64,000 nt of DNA from Maricaulis sp039978735 (GCF_039978735.1 NZ_JBDWAS010000045.1:1-64000), one strand, 5' to 3'. Shown: positions 46,027 to 55,516, counted from the first letter of the stretch. Notes: a model not told the origin generated them from the letters alone. Made by a program: numbers and translations.

Positions 46027-48030
46027 CTACTGCCCGCCCGGCTCCACTTCGGAGCCGGGTGCGGCCGCGGGCTGCGGGCCGAACAGGTCCGGGTTCTGCT
46101 CGGCATACATCCGGCCCGCCATTTCCGCGAATTCCAGCGACATGTGGTGTTCGTCATAGAAGACGGGGATGCCTTCGGGCGTCCGGGTGAGGCAGGTTTC
46201 TGCCCGGCGCTCCTCGCACAACAGGGCCACCCGATCGATATAGACGTCCGCCAATGCCATGACCTCGCCGTAGAGCGGCTCGTCCTGCGGATTGCCCTCG
46301 AACCCGGTGACATGCTCCGGCGCAGCGCAATTGCGCGGATCTCCCGTCTCATTCACGATTCTGGCGCACGGGATATCGGTGGAGAAATACCCGCCCATAA
46401 CGATGACGCGAAGGTCCGGATTGCGGGCCTTGAGCCAGGCAAGCAGGTCGACAAAGCCGCGCTTGTTTGACCAGAACGGGCCCCGGACCGCGTAGACGAG
46501 ATCGTCGATCGAAGCGAGAAAATCGTCGCGGTTGAGAACCTCGAGCCTGTCCCCACAGGCCGGCCGGTCGGACACCAGCCGGCCGTCCGGTGCTATTTCG
46601 ATGCGGCCGCACGGATTGGCCGTCCCGAAGCGAACGAACTCCAGCCCCGGCTGATCACCGAATCCGCCCAGCAGGAAGTTGTAGGCATCCGGCTCGTGAG
46701 AGTTCCCGAGAAACAGCACACGTCTGGCATCCGGCCGGTTGCACAGCGGATCCCCGCTGTAGAACGCGTCGATCTGGCAGACCTCGTCCTGACGGGAAAA
46801 GCGGGCTCTCTGCCCGGCCTCGATCTGTTCCGCCGTCAGCGACAGGTCGGGTATCCGCCAAGCCCAGCCGCCGGCGAACCAGGCATGCCCTGCCACACAT
46901 GCGAAGACCAGGCTGACGGCCACCGTCCGGAGCGCAAACGCCCCCGGTGTCAGGCGGAATTCGGCCGACGTCTCACCAGCACGGCGGTAGAAGCGCCGCT
47001 CCAGCCCGTAGTGCAGGCCGGCCGCCGCCAGAAGCATCGCTGCGGCCAGCACCAGTTGCTCGACCGGTGTCAGATCCAGCCCGGTGCGGTAGCGGTAGAG
47101 CGCGACGACCGGCCAGTGAACGAGATACAGGGCATAGGATATTTTGCCGAGCCAGATACTGACCGGGTTTTCCAGCATCAGACGGCCGAGACCCGCCTGC
47201 CGGTTCATGAAGCTGCCGGACAGAAGCAGCGCGACGGCACCAAGAGTGGGCAGGAGCACCGCCCAGCCGGGAAAAGCCGTCTCGCCGTCGAACAGAAGAA
47301 CGCTCGCCAGTACTGACACCAGCCCCGCCAGGAACAGGCCGTCCCGCACCCGGCCCGGCGGGCTGTGCCGGGTCCAGGCGTCCTGCCGGGCGAAACACCC
47401 CAGGGCCGCGCCTGCCGCGAACTGGAATATCCGGAAGGGGAAGAGGTAGAAGGCGCCCGACAGGTCCCGCCAGCCATAGATCAGCGTCGCCAGGAAACCC
47501 AGAACCGCAATGCCGGCCAGGATCGCAGGAAGGCGCGCACGTCCGGCAAACGTCAGCGCGCCCACGATCACGGCCGGCCAGACGAGATAGAACTGCTCCT
47601 CGACCCCCAGAGACCAGGTGTGCAGAAGCGGTTTGAGCTCCGACGCCGTGTCCCAGTAGCCGGCCTCGAGGTAGAAGACGATATTCGATGCGGAGGCGAG
47701 CGCGGCAACGGCGCTGCGGGAAAAACGCTGAAAGTCGTCCGGGGTCAGAATGAAGGCTGACGCAATGAAGGTAACCGCGACCGTGGCCACGAGCGGGGGA
47801 ATGATCCGCCGGACGCGCCCAAGATAGAAGTCCCGGAACGAGAAACGGCCGGCTTCCGCCTTGGCCGCAATGATGGAAGAGATGAGGAAGCCGGAGATCA
47901 CGAAGAAGACGTCGACGCCGACAAATCCGCCGGAAAACACCTCGATATCCAGGTGGAACAGGACAACCGCCAGCACCGCGATCGCACGCAGCCCGTCGAT
48001 ATCCGGCCGATAGTCCGTCTTGTGCCGCAT
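46027..48030 (-). CDS. OafA/YrhL-type acyltransferase with SGNH domain
   Basis: 667 residues. The start at 48030 follows GGGGGGATC and gives MRHKTDYRPDIDGLRAIAVL, the hallmark N-terminus of acyltransferase-3 proteins. About ten to eleven membrane helices reach residue 370. The C-terminal periplasmic SGNH domain has the nucleophile in LFLGNSHEPD and DEHHMS with the likely His. This form O-acetylates cell-surface glycans such as O-antigen or peptidoglycan. No glycan cluster is nearby, so the target is open. Convergent with asd. Confidence 0.9.
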   Translation of the reverse strand: MRHKTDYRPDIDGLRAIAVLAVVLFHLDIEVFSGGFVGVDVFFVISGFLISSIIAAKAEAGRFSFRDFYLGRVRRIIPPLVATVAVTFIASAFILTPDDFQRFSRSAVAALASASNIVFYLEAGYWDTASELKPLLHTWSLGVEEQFYLVWPAVIVGALTFAGRARLPAILAGIAVLGFLATLIYGWRDLSGAFYLFPFRIFQFAAGAALGCFARQDAWTRHSPPGRVRDGLFLAGLVSVLASVLLFDGETAFPGWAVLLPTLGAVALLLSGSFMNRQAGLGRLMLENPVSIWLGKISYALYLVHWPVVALYRYRTGLDLTPVEQLVLAAAMLLAAAGLHYGLERRFYRRAGETSAEFRLTPGAFALRTVAVSLVFACVAGHAWFAGGWAWRIPDLSLTAEQIEAGQRARFSRQDEVCQIDAFYSGDPLCNRPDARRVLFLGNSHEPDAYNFLLGGFGDQPGLEFVRFGTANPCGRIEIAPDGRLVSDRPACGDRLEVLNRDDFLASIDDLVYAVRGPFWSNKRGFVDLLAWLKARNPDLRVIVMGGYFSTDIPCARIVNETGDPRNCAAPEHVTGFEGNPQDEPLYGEVMALADVYIDRVALLCEERRAETCLTRTPEGIPVFYDEHHMSLEFAEMAGRMYAEQNPDLFGPQPAAAPGSEVEPGGQ
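46037..46059 (+). terminator. hairpin after asd inside the acyltransferase 3' end
   Basis: CCCGGCTCC-ACTTC-GGAGCCGGG, a perfect 9-bp stem 19 bases after the asd stop. It also encodes the last residues of the convergent acyltransferase. No T tract, so termination is only probable. Confidence 0.4.
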
Positions 48031-48193
48031 GATCCCCCCGTCCGATGCGCCCGCTCCTATAACAAAAGATCGATCCGCACACTTGTGCAATGACCCCGCG
48101 TGACCGTCGGCATGGCAGACATGCACAGGATACGGGTCGCATTCCCGGCCCGCTCATCCTATGTGCTGGGAATGCTGCGCGAGGGAGTGTCGC

Positions 48194-49114
48194 ATGTCGT
48201 CCGAGCCGAATACCGACATCCGCCCCGCGCTGGCGGCCGGCCTGTCCAGCTATCTGATCTGGGGCGTGGCGCCGCTCTTCTTCCAGGCGCTGGATTTTGC
48301 CAACCCGTTCGAGATCGTGATGCACCGCATTATCTGGGCGGTGCCGATCCTGGCCCTGGTGCTGGCGGTTTCGGGCAAGATGCGCCAGGCCCTGGCCGTC
48401 CTGGCCGATCGCCGGACAATCCTGACACTGGTGGGCACGGCGGCCCTGATCTCGGTCAACTGGTGGATCTTCATCTTTGCGGTGAATTCCGGCCACGTGC
48501 TGCAGGCCTCGCTGGGCTATTACATCAACCCGCTGATGAGCGTGGCGGTCGGCGTGATCGTCCTGCGCGAACCGCTCGGCCCGTTCCGCATCGCTGCCAT
48601 CGTGCTCGCCGCGCTCGGCGTGGCGAACCAGATCATCGCCGTCGGCCAGGTGCCGTGGATCTCGCTGGCGCTGGCCACCTCCTTCACGGCCTATGGCTAT
48701 CTGCGCAAGGTCGCCGCCGTTGACGGCCGGATCGGCCTGTTCTGGGAAACCTCCTTCAACCTGCCCATCGCGATCGTCGGGCTTACCATCCTGCAGCTGA
48801 ACGGGCTGGGGCATTTCCAGGAAAGCCCCGCACAGGCGCTGATGCTGATGGCCGCCGGCCTGGTGACGGTGGTGCCGCTGCTGCTCTACGCCATCGGCGT
48901 GCGCGGACTGCACCTGTCGACCATGGGCCTTTTGCAATTCATCGCGCCCTCCATGCAGTTCGCGATCGGCGTGATGGGCGGGGAGACCTTCACCGCCTCC
49001 CACCTCGTCACCTTCGCCTTCATCTGGGCGGGCGTGGGCATGTTCGCCTACTCCACCCTGCGGCGGCAGAAGAAGCGGGCCGTCGCCGCCGAGGCCCAGC
49101 CGGAAGCGGAATAG
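48194..49114 (+). CDS. rarD: EamA-family transporter RarD
   Basis: 306 residues with about ten helices. RarD features are present: SSYLIWGVAPLFFQAL near the start, EIVMHRIIWAVPIL, NWWIFIFAVNSGHVLQASLGYYINPL cut here to its core INWWIF and QASLGYYINPL, and LLYAIGVRGL. Substrate unknown despite the family's old link with chloramphenicol sensitivity. The start at 48194 follows GAGGGAG. Single gene. Confidence 0.92.
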   Translation: MSSEPNTDIRPALAAGLSSYLIWGVAPLFFQALDFANPFEIVMHRIIWAVPILALVLAVSGKMRQALAVLADRRTILTLVGTAALISVNWWIFIFAVNSGHVLQASLGYYINPLMSVAVGVIVLREPLGPFRIAAIVLAALGVANQIIAVGQVPWISLALATSFTAYGYLRKVAAVDGRIGLFWETSFNLPIAIVGLTILQLNGLGHFQESPAQALMLMAAGLVTVVPLLLYAIGVRGLHLSTMGLLQFIAPSMQFAIGVMGGETFTASHLVTFAFIWAGVGMFAYSTLRRQKKRAVAAEAQPEAE

Positions 49115-49215
49115 CCCGTCCGGCCGCGGTCTTGACCGCGCCGGATCCCTGTTCTCTCCTGCGCCGCAACAATAATCGCCTGATCCCCAAGAGGTTTCAG
49201 GACCGGAGAGGCTCG

Positions 49216-50181
49216 ATGACCGATTTCCCCCCCGCCACGCGTATCGCCACAAACGGCATCACGCTCGCTGTTCACCTCGCCGGACCGGAAGACGGCCAGC
49301 CGCTCATCCTGGCCCATGGCTGGCCCGAGCTCGCCTGGTCCTGGAAGAACCAGATCGGTGTGCTGGCCGAGGCCGGCTACCGCGTGATCGCGCCCGATCT
49401 GCGGGGGTTTGGCGGGTCGGACTGTCCCGAAGGCGCCGACGCCTACAATATCGACACGCTGGTGGGCGACCTGACCGGACTGCTCGACGCGCTGGGCCAT
49501 GAGACCGCCGTCTTCGCCGGCCATGACTGGGGCGGGATCATCGTCTGGCATGCGGCCATGCTGGCCCCGGAACGGGTTGCCGGGGTGATCGGCGTCAACA
49601 CGCCCCACCTGCCCCGCGGCGCCGAACCGCCCACGAACACTTTTCGGCAGATCGGCGGCGAGGATCACTACATCCTGCGCTTCCAGGAGCCGGGTTATGC
49701 CGAAAGCCGCTTCGAGGGCCGCGAGGACGAGTTCTTCGCCTTCATCTTCGGAACCCCGGTTGAGGGCGATCCGGAAGACCTCTACCCACAGGTCACCCAC
49801 ATTCCCAAACAGTTCGAGACTTTCGAGGGCCGTCCGGAAGACAAGATCGTCGTCAGCCCGGAAGACCGCGCCGTCTATGCCGACGCCTATCGCACCACGG
49901 GCTTTACGCCGGGCATCAATCTCTACCGGAATTTCGACGCCAACTGGCAGCGCATGGGCGGTGTCGACCACCGGCTCGCCATGCCCTGCCTGATGGTCTC
50001 GGCCGAAAAGGATTTCATGCTGCCGCCGAAACTGGCCGGATGGATGCCTGCCCTGTGCAAGGACGTGGAATTCCAGATCATCGAAGGCTGCGGCCACTGG
50101 ACGATGTGGGAAGCCCCGGAATTGCTCAACGCCCACATGCTGGACTGGCTGCAGCGGCGCTTTCCGGCTGCGGGCGGCTGA
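49216..50181 (+). CDS. alpha/beta hydrolase, epoxide-hydrolase-like
   Basis: 321 residues. The oxyanion HGWPE is at 34-38 and the nucleophile is D104 in AGHDWGG, which makes an alkyl-enzyme ester in epoxide hydrolases and haloalkane dehalogenases. The cap has tyrosines (EDHYILRFQEPGYAE) that usually polarise the epoxide oxygen, and the base His is in GCGHWTMWE. Start at 49216 after CGGAGAGG. It overlaps the following VOC gene by one base (TGATG), so the two are coupled and may share a substrate. Confidence 0.88.
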   Translation: MTDFPPATRIATNGITLAVHLAGPEDGQPLILAHGWPELAWSWKNQIGVLAEAGYRVIAPDLRGFGGSDCPEGADAYNIDTLVGDLTGLLDALGHETAVFAGHDWGGIIVWHAAMLAPERVAGVIGVNTPHLPRGAEPPTNTFRQIGGEDHYILRFQEPGYAESRFEGREDEFFAFIFGTPVEGDPEDLYPQVTHIPKQFETFEGRPEDKIVVSPEDRAVYADAYRTTGFTPGINLYRNFDANWQRMGGVDHRLAMPCLMVSAEKDFMLPPKLAGWMPALCKDVEFQIIEGCGHWTMWEAPELLNAHMLDWLQRRFPAAGG

Positions 50182-50573
50182 TGCGCCTGTTCCAGATCAC
50201 CCTCGTTGTCGATGATTATGACCGGGCCATCGCCTATTATTGCGGTGTGCTGGGCTTCGAGCTGATCGAGGATACGCGGCTTTCGGACATCAAGCGCTGG
50301 GTCGTCGTCTCACCCGGCACCGGCGGCGCGAACCTGCTGCTGGCGCGCGCGGCCAGCCCGGATCAGGCCACCGCGATCGGCCGACAGGCCGGCGGCCGCG
50401 TCGGCTTCTTTCTGGAGACGGCGGATTTCGATCGCGACTACGCCCGCCTGCAGGCAAACGGCGTCGAATTCATCCGCCCGCCCCGCGACGAAGCCTACGG
50501 CCGCGTCGCGGTCTTCCGCGATCTTTACGGCAATGACTGGGACCTGATCGGACCGGTGCCCGCTCAGAACTGA
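50181..50573 (+). CDS. VOC-family (glyoxalase/bleomycin resistance-like) protein
   Basis: 130 residues with the paired beta-alpha-beta-beta-beta modules of the vicinal oxygen chelate fold: LFQITLVVDDYDRAIAYYCG then FFLETADFDRDYARL and VFRDLYGNDWDLIG. Metal ligands would come from His/Glu/Gln positions; a His near the start is replaced by Gln, so activity is uncertain. Start at 50181 overlaps the hydrolase stop. Its stop overlaps the next gene's stop by 10 bases. Confidence 0.85.
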   Translation: MRLFQITLVVDDYDRAIAYYCGVLGFELIEDTRLSDIKRWVVVSPGTGGANLLLARAASPDQATAIGRQAGGRVGFFLETADFDRDYARLQANGVEFIRPPRDEAYGRVAVFRDLYGNDWDLIGPVPAQN

Positions 50574-50893
50574 TCAACGAGAATGGTCCGCCCGTCCGGG
50601 TCCTTCAGCACGAAATGGGCCGGACCTTCATCGCCGGACGTGCCGGTTTCCGGCTCGATGCCCTTGTCCTTCAGCGCCTTTTCCAGCGCGCGGGCATCGG
50701 ACGGGTTGAAGGTGAGCAGATCCTCTTCGAACATGCCCTGGAACAGGCCGATCTTCGCCTCGCCGCTCTTCAGGATCAGCCAGTTCTGCTCGACATCGCC
50801 GTCAAGCTTCTCAAACCCCAGCGCCTCGTAGAAGGCCAGCGATTTGCGGATATCCTTCACCGCCAGCGAAACCGAGAAATGTCCCAGATACAT
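50564..50893 (-). CDS. VOC-family protein
   Basis: 109 residues, start at 50893. VOC modules are MYLGHFSVSLAVKDIRKSL and PAHFVLKDPDGRTILVDQF. The His pair and ending resemble small glyoxalase-like proteins of unknown substrate. It converges on the previous VOC gene with overlapping stops. Confidence 0.8.
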   Translation of the reverse strand: MYLGHFSVSLAVKDIRKSLAFYEALGFEKLDGDVEQNWLILKSGEAKIGLFQGMFEEDLLTFNPSDARALEKALKDKGIEPETGTSGDEGPAHFVLKDPDGRTILVDQF

Positions 50894-51050
50894 GCGCGAC
50901 TCCTGCCTTGTTCTCGACAGGCTAGAAGGCGCCGGGCCGGTTGTCGAACTTGAACCGCGACCGCCTGGTGCCGAACAAGGGCCGTATTGCCCCGACATGT
51001 TGCGCTCAGCGACACTGGTCGTTCGCGTGGCCCCAACCGGAAGGACTGCC

Positions 51051-51554
51051 GGAATGCCTGCCCTGATCGCGATTGCCGGAATTCTCCAGGCCAGCGCGCC
51101 ACCAGCCGTTTGCGGCATCACAGACGCCGCCTCGATGAGCGCGGAGGAGACGCAATGCGTACAGTCACTGGGCTCGCAAATCCTCTCGGATATGCCGGAC
51201 CCGCTCGAGGTTTCGGCGGACGATCTGACGTTCGCCGAAACGCTCCATTCGCCGCACGCCTGCTCGTTCCACGGCGCCCGTCTTCGAGCAACCTGGCCAG
51301 TAAGGGCTGACGGAACACAGATCGAGATCGAAGCGCCGGTGCGTGTCACCCTGACCTATGCCTGGCAGGATAACGGGCAAGCGACAGATATCCGGGCAAG
51401 CATTGCCGACGCGAGCGGCCTGTCAGAACCGGACGCCGCACTGTTCGAAGCCTCGGCGCGCGATGCTTTGATGCGCTACGCACTGCCGCCAGCCTGTCTT
51501 GACGGGCCGGATGCCCCGCGAACGGACCAGATGATTTTCCAGATGACCGACTAG
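51051..51554 (+). CDS. probable exported protein of unknown function
   Basis: 167 residues. The start at 51051 (MPALIAIAGILQASAP) is chosen for its signal-like N-terminus and SD GGAAGGAC; an upstream ATG at 50997 is in frame but lies near the opposite gene. The mature part has four Cys (AVCG, TQCVQ, HACSF, PACLD), which may pair. No family recognised. Confidence 0.5.
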   Translation, partial: GMPALIAIAGILQASAPPAVCGITDAASMSAEETQCVQSLGSQILSDMPDPLEVSADDLTFAETLHSPHACSFHGARLRATWPVRADGTQIEIEAPVRVTLTYAWQDNGQATDIRASIADASGLSEPDAALFEASARDALMRYALPPACLDGPDAPRTDQMIFQMTD

Positions 51555-51571
51555 AACCGCCGGGGCCAGCC

Positions 51572-52711
51572 CTACAGACAGCCGTAGACCGCCTCGATGA
51601 TCCGCATGGGGCGGGGGTCGCCGGCGAGATAGTGCTGCTGGCGGTTCATCACATAGGCGCCGGTCAGGCGCCGGACCGGATCGGCAAAGGCACAGGATCC
51701 GCCCCAGCCGGAATGGCCCACAGCCTCCGGCGTCGGACCGTAGAATTGCGTACGGGTATTGCGCATCACACCGGCTGCCCAGGAAAGATCGAAGGGCAGG
51801 ACCTTGTCAGGGCCGGCGACGCGTTCCTTCACCAGCGCCTCTAGCGTGGCGGCCGACAGGAAACGCTTGTCGTCCAGCTTGCCGTCCAGCGCATAGACGC
51901 CCATCAGGCGGGCCAGGGCAGACGCGGTCGCGTGGGCGTTGGCAGCGGGGAATTCGGCCTTGCGCCATTCCGTGGCGCCGCGGCGGCCGGGTGAGGACCA
52001 GGCCTTCAGGAAGGCCAGTTCACGCGGCCGCGTCCGCTCACCCAGATCGGGCACCTGGCGCGGCATGGCATGCTCGGCCGTGCGGGCATGCTCGCTTTCG
52101 GGCAGGCCGACATGGAAATCGATCCCGGTCGGACCGCAGATGTCCTCGCGCAGGATGGCGCCGATCGACCGGCCGTCGGTGCGGCGCGCCAGGGCGTCGG
52201 CGATGAAGCCAAAGGTGACGGGGTGATAGCCCGAGCCGGTGCCCAGCTCCCACAACGGCGCCTGGCGGGCGAGGCGATCCTCGATCTTTGCCGCATCGAA
52301 CCAGTCGCCCGCATCCATCTCCTCGGCAATGCCCGACAGACCCGCCTGGTGCGACAGCGCCTCGGCCACCGTGACCCGCGACTTCCCGCCCGCGGCGAAT
52401 TCCGGCCAGTAGTCGGCCACCGGCACGTCGTATTGCAGAAGACCGCGATCGACGAGCTTGGCCATGACCAGCGCGGCAACCGCCTTGCCCGTCGAATAGA
52501 CCGGCACCAGCGTGTCGGTCTGCCAGTCCCGCGATTTCTTGCGATCGGCCCAGCCGGCGTGAATGTCGACGACCGTCTCGCCATCGATGCGCAGGGCGAA
52601 ACCGGCGCCGATCTCGTCCTGATCGGACCAATTGGCGAGAAACGCGTCGCGGACGGGTTCGAAACCCGGCGCAACAGAGCCGTGGACGGCGGGGAGGGTG
52701 TCGGTGGTCAT
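51572..52711 (-). CDS. serine hydrolase of the beta-lactamase (class C-like) fold
   Basis: 379 residues, start at 52711. The active site STGK (S73, K76) and the motif YHPVTFG in the second box position suit the esterase EstB/beta-lactamase-related family. No signal peptide is seen, so it is probably a cytoplasmic esterase or peptidase rather than a drug-resistance lactamase. Its stop is 18 bases from the preceding gene on the other strand. Confidence 0.9.
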   Translation of the reverse strand: MTTDTLPAVHGSVAPGFEPVRDAFLANWSDQDEIGAGFALRIDGETVVDIHAGWADRKKSRDWQTDTLVPVYSTGKAVAALVMAKLVDRGLLQYDVPVADYWPEFAAGGKSRVTVAEALSHQAGLSGIAEEMDAGDWFDAAKIEDRLARQAPLWELGTGSGYHPVTFGFIADALARRTDGRSIGAILREDICGPTGIDFHVGLPESEHARTAEHAMPRQVPDLGERTRPRELAFLKAWSSPGRRGATEWRKAEFPAANAHATASALARLMGVYALDGKLDDKRFLSAATLEALVKERVAGPDKVLPFDLSWAAGVMRNTRTQFYGPTPEAVGHSGWGGSCAFADPVRRLTGAYVMNRQQHYLAGDPRPMRIIEAVYGCL

Positions 52712-52776
52712 GACGGTCTGGCTAACCCGTTCCGGGGCACCCGAGCAAGGGCGATACTGACGCATCTCAGCCGTGC

Positions 52777-53634
52777 CTAGATCGCCTCGGCCTCATAGCT
52801 GACCAGCGGCTGACGCAATACGTCGGCAGCAGCGACAATCGGCAGTTCCGGCGCCTTCCACTCATGCGCCCGCATCACCACGGATACGGTGGCTGCCACG
52901 GCGTGCTCGAGTGCGGCTTTCGGTTCGGCTCCGTTGACGATGGCGCCGACAAACGCCGCCGTCAGCACATCGCCCGTGCCTTTCGGCGCATCGGGGATAC
53001 GCTCATGCGTGACCAGCCAGGCCTCGCTATTGTCGACATACATGACGCCGATCTGCCCGTGCCGCGGCAGGGAGGTGACGATGGCGGGGCATTCGAGCGA
53101 TCGGGCTGCCCGCACCATGGAGGCCAGGTCGGTCAGCTGGCGTCCGGTGATATGACCGAGCTCGAAAGCGTTCGGCGTCACCAAGTCGGCGCGGCTGACC
53201 AGCTGGTCCTTGATGCCGGCGGCGATGGCGGGCGGCACATAGAGTCCGCCCGGCGCATCGCCCATGATCGGGTCGACCACGACGATCGGCTCGCGGGCGA
53301 AGGCGCGGACACCGCGATTGACCCGCGAGCCCTTGCGTACGACATCGATCGCCGCGGCCGTATCGAAGATCTGGCCGACATCGGCGAAATAGCCGGTCAG
53401 CACGACATCGGTGATGTCGAGCAGACCCTGGTCGGAAATGCCGGAGAGCACGCCCTCGAACATGTCCTGTTCCACCGGCCCGCCGCCGGGCGGGCCCCAG
53501 CCGGGCTGGCGGCCGTAAAGCACGGTGGGCACGAGCATGGTGTCGATGCCGGCCGCGTTGAGCACGCGCTCGGACACGCCGCCCCCCACACGGGAGGCCG
53601 CCACGAGACTGGAAAGGATCAGCGCCATCGGCAT
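52777..53634 (-). CDS. pdxY: pyridoxal kinase
   Basis: 285 residues of the ribokinase fold. It phosphorylates pyridoxal to PLP. SSLVAASRVGGG near the start binds substrate, DPIMGDAPGGLYVP is the anion-binding/Mg loop and the end has GTGDVLTAAFVGA with the catalytic Asp. The start (MPMALILSS) has two ATGs and no SD; the short AT-rich upstream (TATAGCATAC) may hold a promoter close to the ATG. Divergent from the CitE-like gene with 55 bases between. Confidence 0.92.
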   Translation of the reverse strand: MPMALILSSLVAASRVGGGVSERVLNAAGIDTMLVPTVLYGRQPGWGPPGGGPVEQDMFEGVLSGISDQGLLDITDVVLTGYFADVGQIFDTAAAIDVVRKGSRVNRGVRAFAREPIVVVDPIMGDAPGGLYVPPAIAAGIKDQLVSRADLVTPNAFELGHITGRQLTDLASMVRAARSLECPAIVTSLPRHGQIGVMYVDNSEAWLVTHERIPDAPKGTGDVLTAAFVGAIVNGAEPKAALEHAVAATVSVVMRAHEWKAPELPIVAAADVLRQPLVSYEAEAI

Positions 53635-53689
53635 GGGAAGTATGCTATATCCGATTTTCCCAAGAGCTGAAGCCCCATCCGGACCCTAC

Positions 53690-54538
53690 ATGCGCCGACT
53701 GATACGCTCCGCCCTCTTCGTTCCCGCCTCCAAGCCCCGCGCCATCGAGAAGGCTGCCCATGTCGGCGCCGATCTCCTGATCCTGGATCTGGAAGATGCC
53801 GTGGGTCCGGACGAAAAGGACGAGGCCCGCGCCCGCGTTGCCGACGCGCTCGACAGCTGGTCGGCCTCCGGCGCGATCCGTGCGGTACGCGTCAATGGTC
53901 CGGACACGGCCTGGAATGCCGCCGACATGCGCGAATCGGCCCGGGCCGACGCCATCGTGCTGCCCAAGGTCAACCAGGTCGGCGATCTGCATGCCGCACG
54001 CAGCGCATTGAGCACGCATGGCACCTCCATCCCGATCTGGGCGATGATCGAGACGCCGCTGGGCGTGATGAATCTCAACGGCATTGCCAGCGCCACGGGG
54101 ACCGGGCTGGCCGGGCTGATCGCCGGTACCAATGACCTCGCCAAGGAGCTGCGCTGCACGGCCGAACAGGCCCGGCTGGCGCTGGTGCCGCACCTGGCCG
54201 CCATTGTGTGCGCCGCGCGGGCCCGCGGGCTTTACGCGCTGGACGGCGTCTACAACCAGTTCCGCGACCCGAAGGGCTTCCGCGCCGAGGCCGAACAGGG
54301 CCGCACGCTGGGCTTTGACGGAAAGACCCTGATCCATCCCGGCCAGGTGGATCTTGCACATCTTTATTTCGGCCCCACCTCTGCGGAGCTGGAACGGGCC
54401 GCCCGCATTGTCGCCGCCTTCGCCGATCCCGAGAACGCCGGAAAGGGCGTGATCTCGCTCGATGGCGACATGGTGGAACGCCTGCATCTGGACGCCGCCC
54501 GGGCCCTGCTGTCGGCCGCGGGCGACAATGACGCATGA
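53690..54538 (+). CDS. HpcH/HpaI or CitE-like CoA ester lyase
   Basis: 282 residues. The TIM-barrel lyase family is shown by RSALFVPASKPRAIEKA, LDLEDAVGPDEK (the Mg-binding Glu/Asp), MIETPLGVMNLNG and FDGKTLIHPGQV. Members cleave citryl-, malyl- or beta-methylmalyl-CoA and some act as malate synthase-like enzymes. The substrate is not fixed by sequence. Start at 53690 after GGACCCTAC, without a strong SD. Near pdxY, but with no obvious functional link. Confidence 0.88.
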   Translation: MRRLIRSALFVPASKPRAIEKAAHVGADLLILDLEDAVGPDEKDEARARVADALDSWSASGAIRAVRVNGPDTAWNAADMRESARADAIVLPKVNQVGDLHAARSALSTHGTSIPIWAMIETPLGVMNLNGIASATGTGLAGLIAGTNDLAKELRCTAEQARLALVPHLAAIVCAARARGLYALDGVYNQFRDPKGFRAEAEQGRTLGFDGKTLIHPGQVDLAHLYFGPTSAELERAARIVAAFADPENAGKGVISLDGDMVERLHLDAARALLSAAGDNDA

Positions 54539-54622
54539 CCCTGCCGTAGATGGCAAATGCAGATGAAGACTTGATGTCGAGTGGCAAGACCGGCTTTCAT
54601 CACTCGACTTGAGGGAAGAAAA

Positions 54623-54976
54623 ATGAGCGATTCGACGACCATCTGGCACAATCCGCGCTGTTCGAAATCCCGTCAGACGCTGGCCTTGCTCGAGGCGCGC
54701 GGCGGCGATCTCACCGTTCGCAATTACATGGAGGACGCGCCCAGCGTCTCCGAGCTCAAGACCGTGCTGAAACAGCTCGGCTACACCTCGGCGCACGAAT
54801 GGCTGCGCAAGAACGAAACGATCTATCGCGAGCTCGGCCTGAAAGCCGTCGAGGACGAGGAAGCTGTCCTGAAGGCGATGTCCCAGAACCCCAAGCTGAT
54901 CGAACGCCCCGTCGTGATCCATAACGGCAAGGCCATGATCGGCCGCCCGCCGGAACAGGTGCTGGAACTGTTCTAG
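54623..54976 (+). CDS. arsC: arsenate reductase ArsC family protein
   Basis: 117 residues of the glutaredoxin-coupled ArsC fold. The nucleophile is C13 in HNPRCSKSRQTL and the following LIERPVVIHNGKAMIGRPPE holds the Arg that binds arsenate. It reduces arsenate to arsenite with glutathione. There is no arsB or arsR next to it, so a general ArsC-like role is equally possible. SD GAGGGAAG. Convergent with the GbsR gene (15 bases between). Confidence 0.9.
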   Translation: MSDSTTIWHNPRCSKSRQTLALLEARGGDLTVRNYMEDAPSVSELKTVLKQLGYTSAHEWLRKNETIYRELGLKAVEDEEAVLKAMSQNPKLIERPVVIHNGKAMIGRPPEQVLELF

Positions 54977-54991
54977 GACCGCTGGCGCGGC

Positions 54992-55516
54992 TTACCCGCC
55001 CACGAATTTCGCGATCCGGGCGCCCAGCTTCATCAGCTTGATCAGCGTGCCCTGGGGCAGGGATTTTACCTGGCCGTACCAGCCGGTGAGATTGCTGACG
55101 AACTCCTCCATCCGGCGCAGGCGTTCGGCGGCCAGCTCCGGCGTATTGCCATCGGCTTCTGCAGCATCGGCGCATTCCTGCAGGATCTGGATGGTGGGGT
55201 CGATCTCGCGCTGCTTGCGGGCCTCGGCGATGGCCATCAGCATGTCCCAGGGCTCGTGCGTGGCGGTGAAGCGGTCGCGCCGGTCGCCCAGCATCTGTTC
55301 GCGATTGACCAGGCCGAGCGCCTGCAACTCTTTGAGCGAGTTGGAGACATTCGACCGCGCGATCTTCAGCGTATCGACGATTTCCTCGGCATCCAGCGGC
55401 TCGTCGGCCAGGTAGAGCAGGGCGTGGATCTGGGCGATCGAGCGGTTGACGCCCCAGCGCGAACCCATCTCGCCCCAGTGAAGGACAAAACGCTGCATGG
55501 GTGCGGAAAGATACAT
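54992..55516 (-). CDS. GbsR/MarR-family transcriptional regulator
   Basis: 174 residues. The winged helix is MGSRWGVNRSIAQIHALLYL, then SNVSNSLKELQALGLVNREQMLGDR with the wing. The N-terminal FVLHWGEMGSRWG is typical of GbsR regulators that control choline or multidrug uptake. The C-terminal coiled region (RLRRMEEFVSNLTGWYG) would dimerise. Its targets are not evident; a palindrome lies just upstream. Confidence 0.88.
   Translation of the reverse strand: MYLSAPMQRFVLHWGEMGSRWGVNRSIAQIHALLYLADEPLDAEEIVDTLKIARSNVSNSLKELQALGLVNREQMLGDRRDRFTATHEPWDMLMAIAEARKQREIDPTIQILQECADAAEADGNTPELAAERLRRMEEFVSNLTGWYGQVKSLPQGTLIKLMKLGARIAKFVGG

Noticed and set aside
46973..49252. 759-codon open frame on the minus strand over rarD and the acyltransferase
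   Set aside because: It overlaps two genes with clear families and reads through repeat-like residues only.
51572..52711. Antibiotic-resistance beta-lactamase
   Set aside because: The STGK site belongs to esterase-like serine hydrolases and there is no export signal.
54623..55516. Arsenic-resistance operon
   Set aside because: arsC is alone; the neighbour is a GbsR-type regulator facing it, with no arsenite transporter or ArsR.
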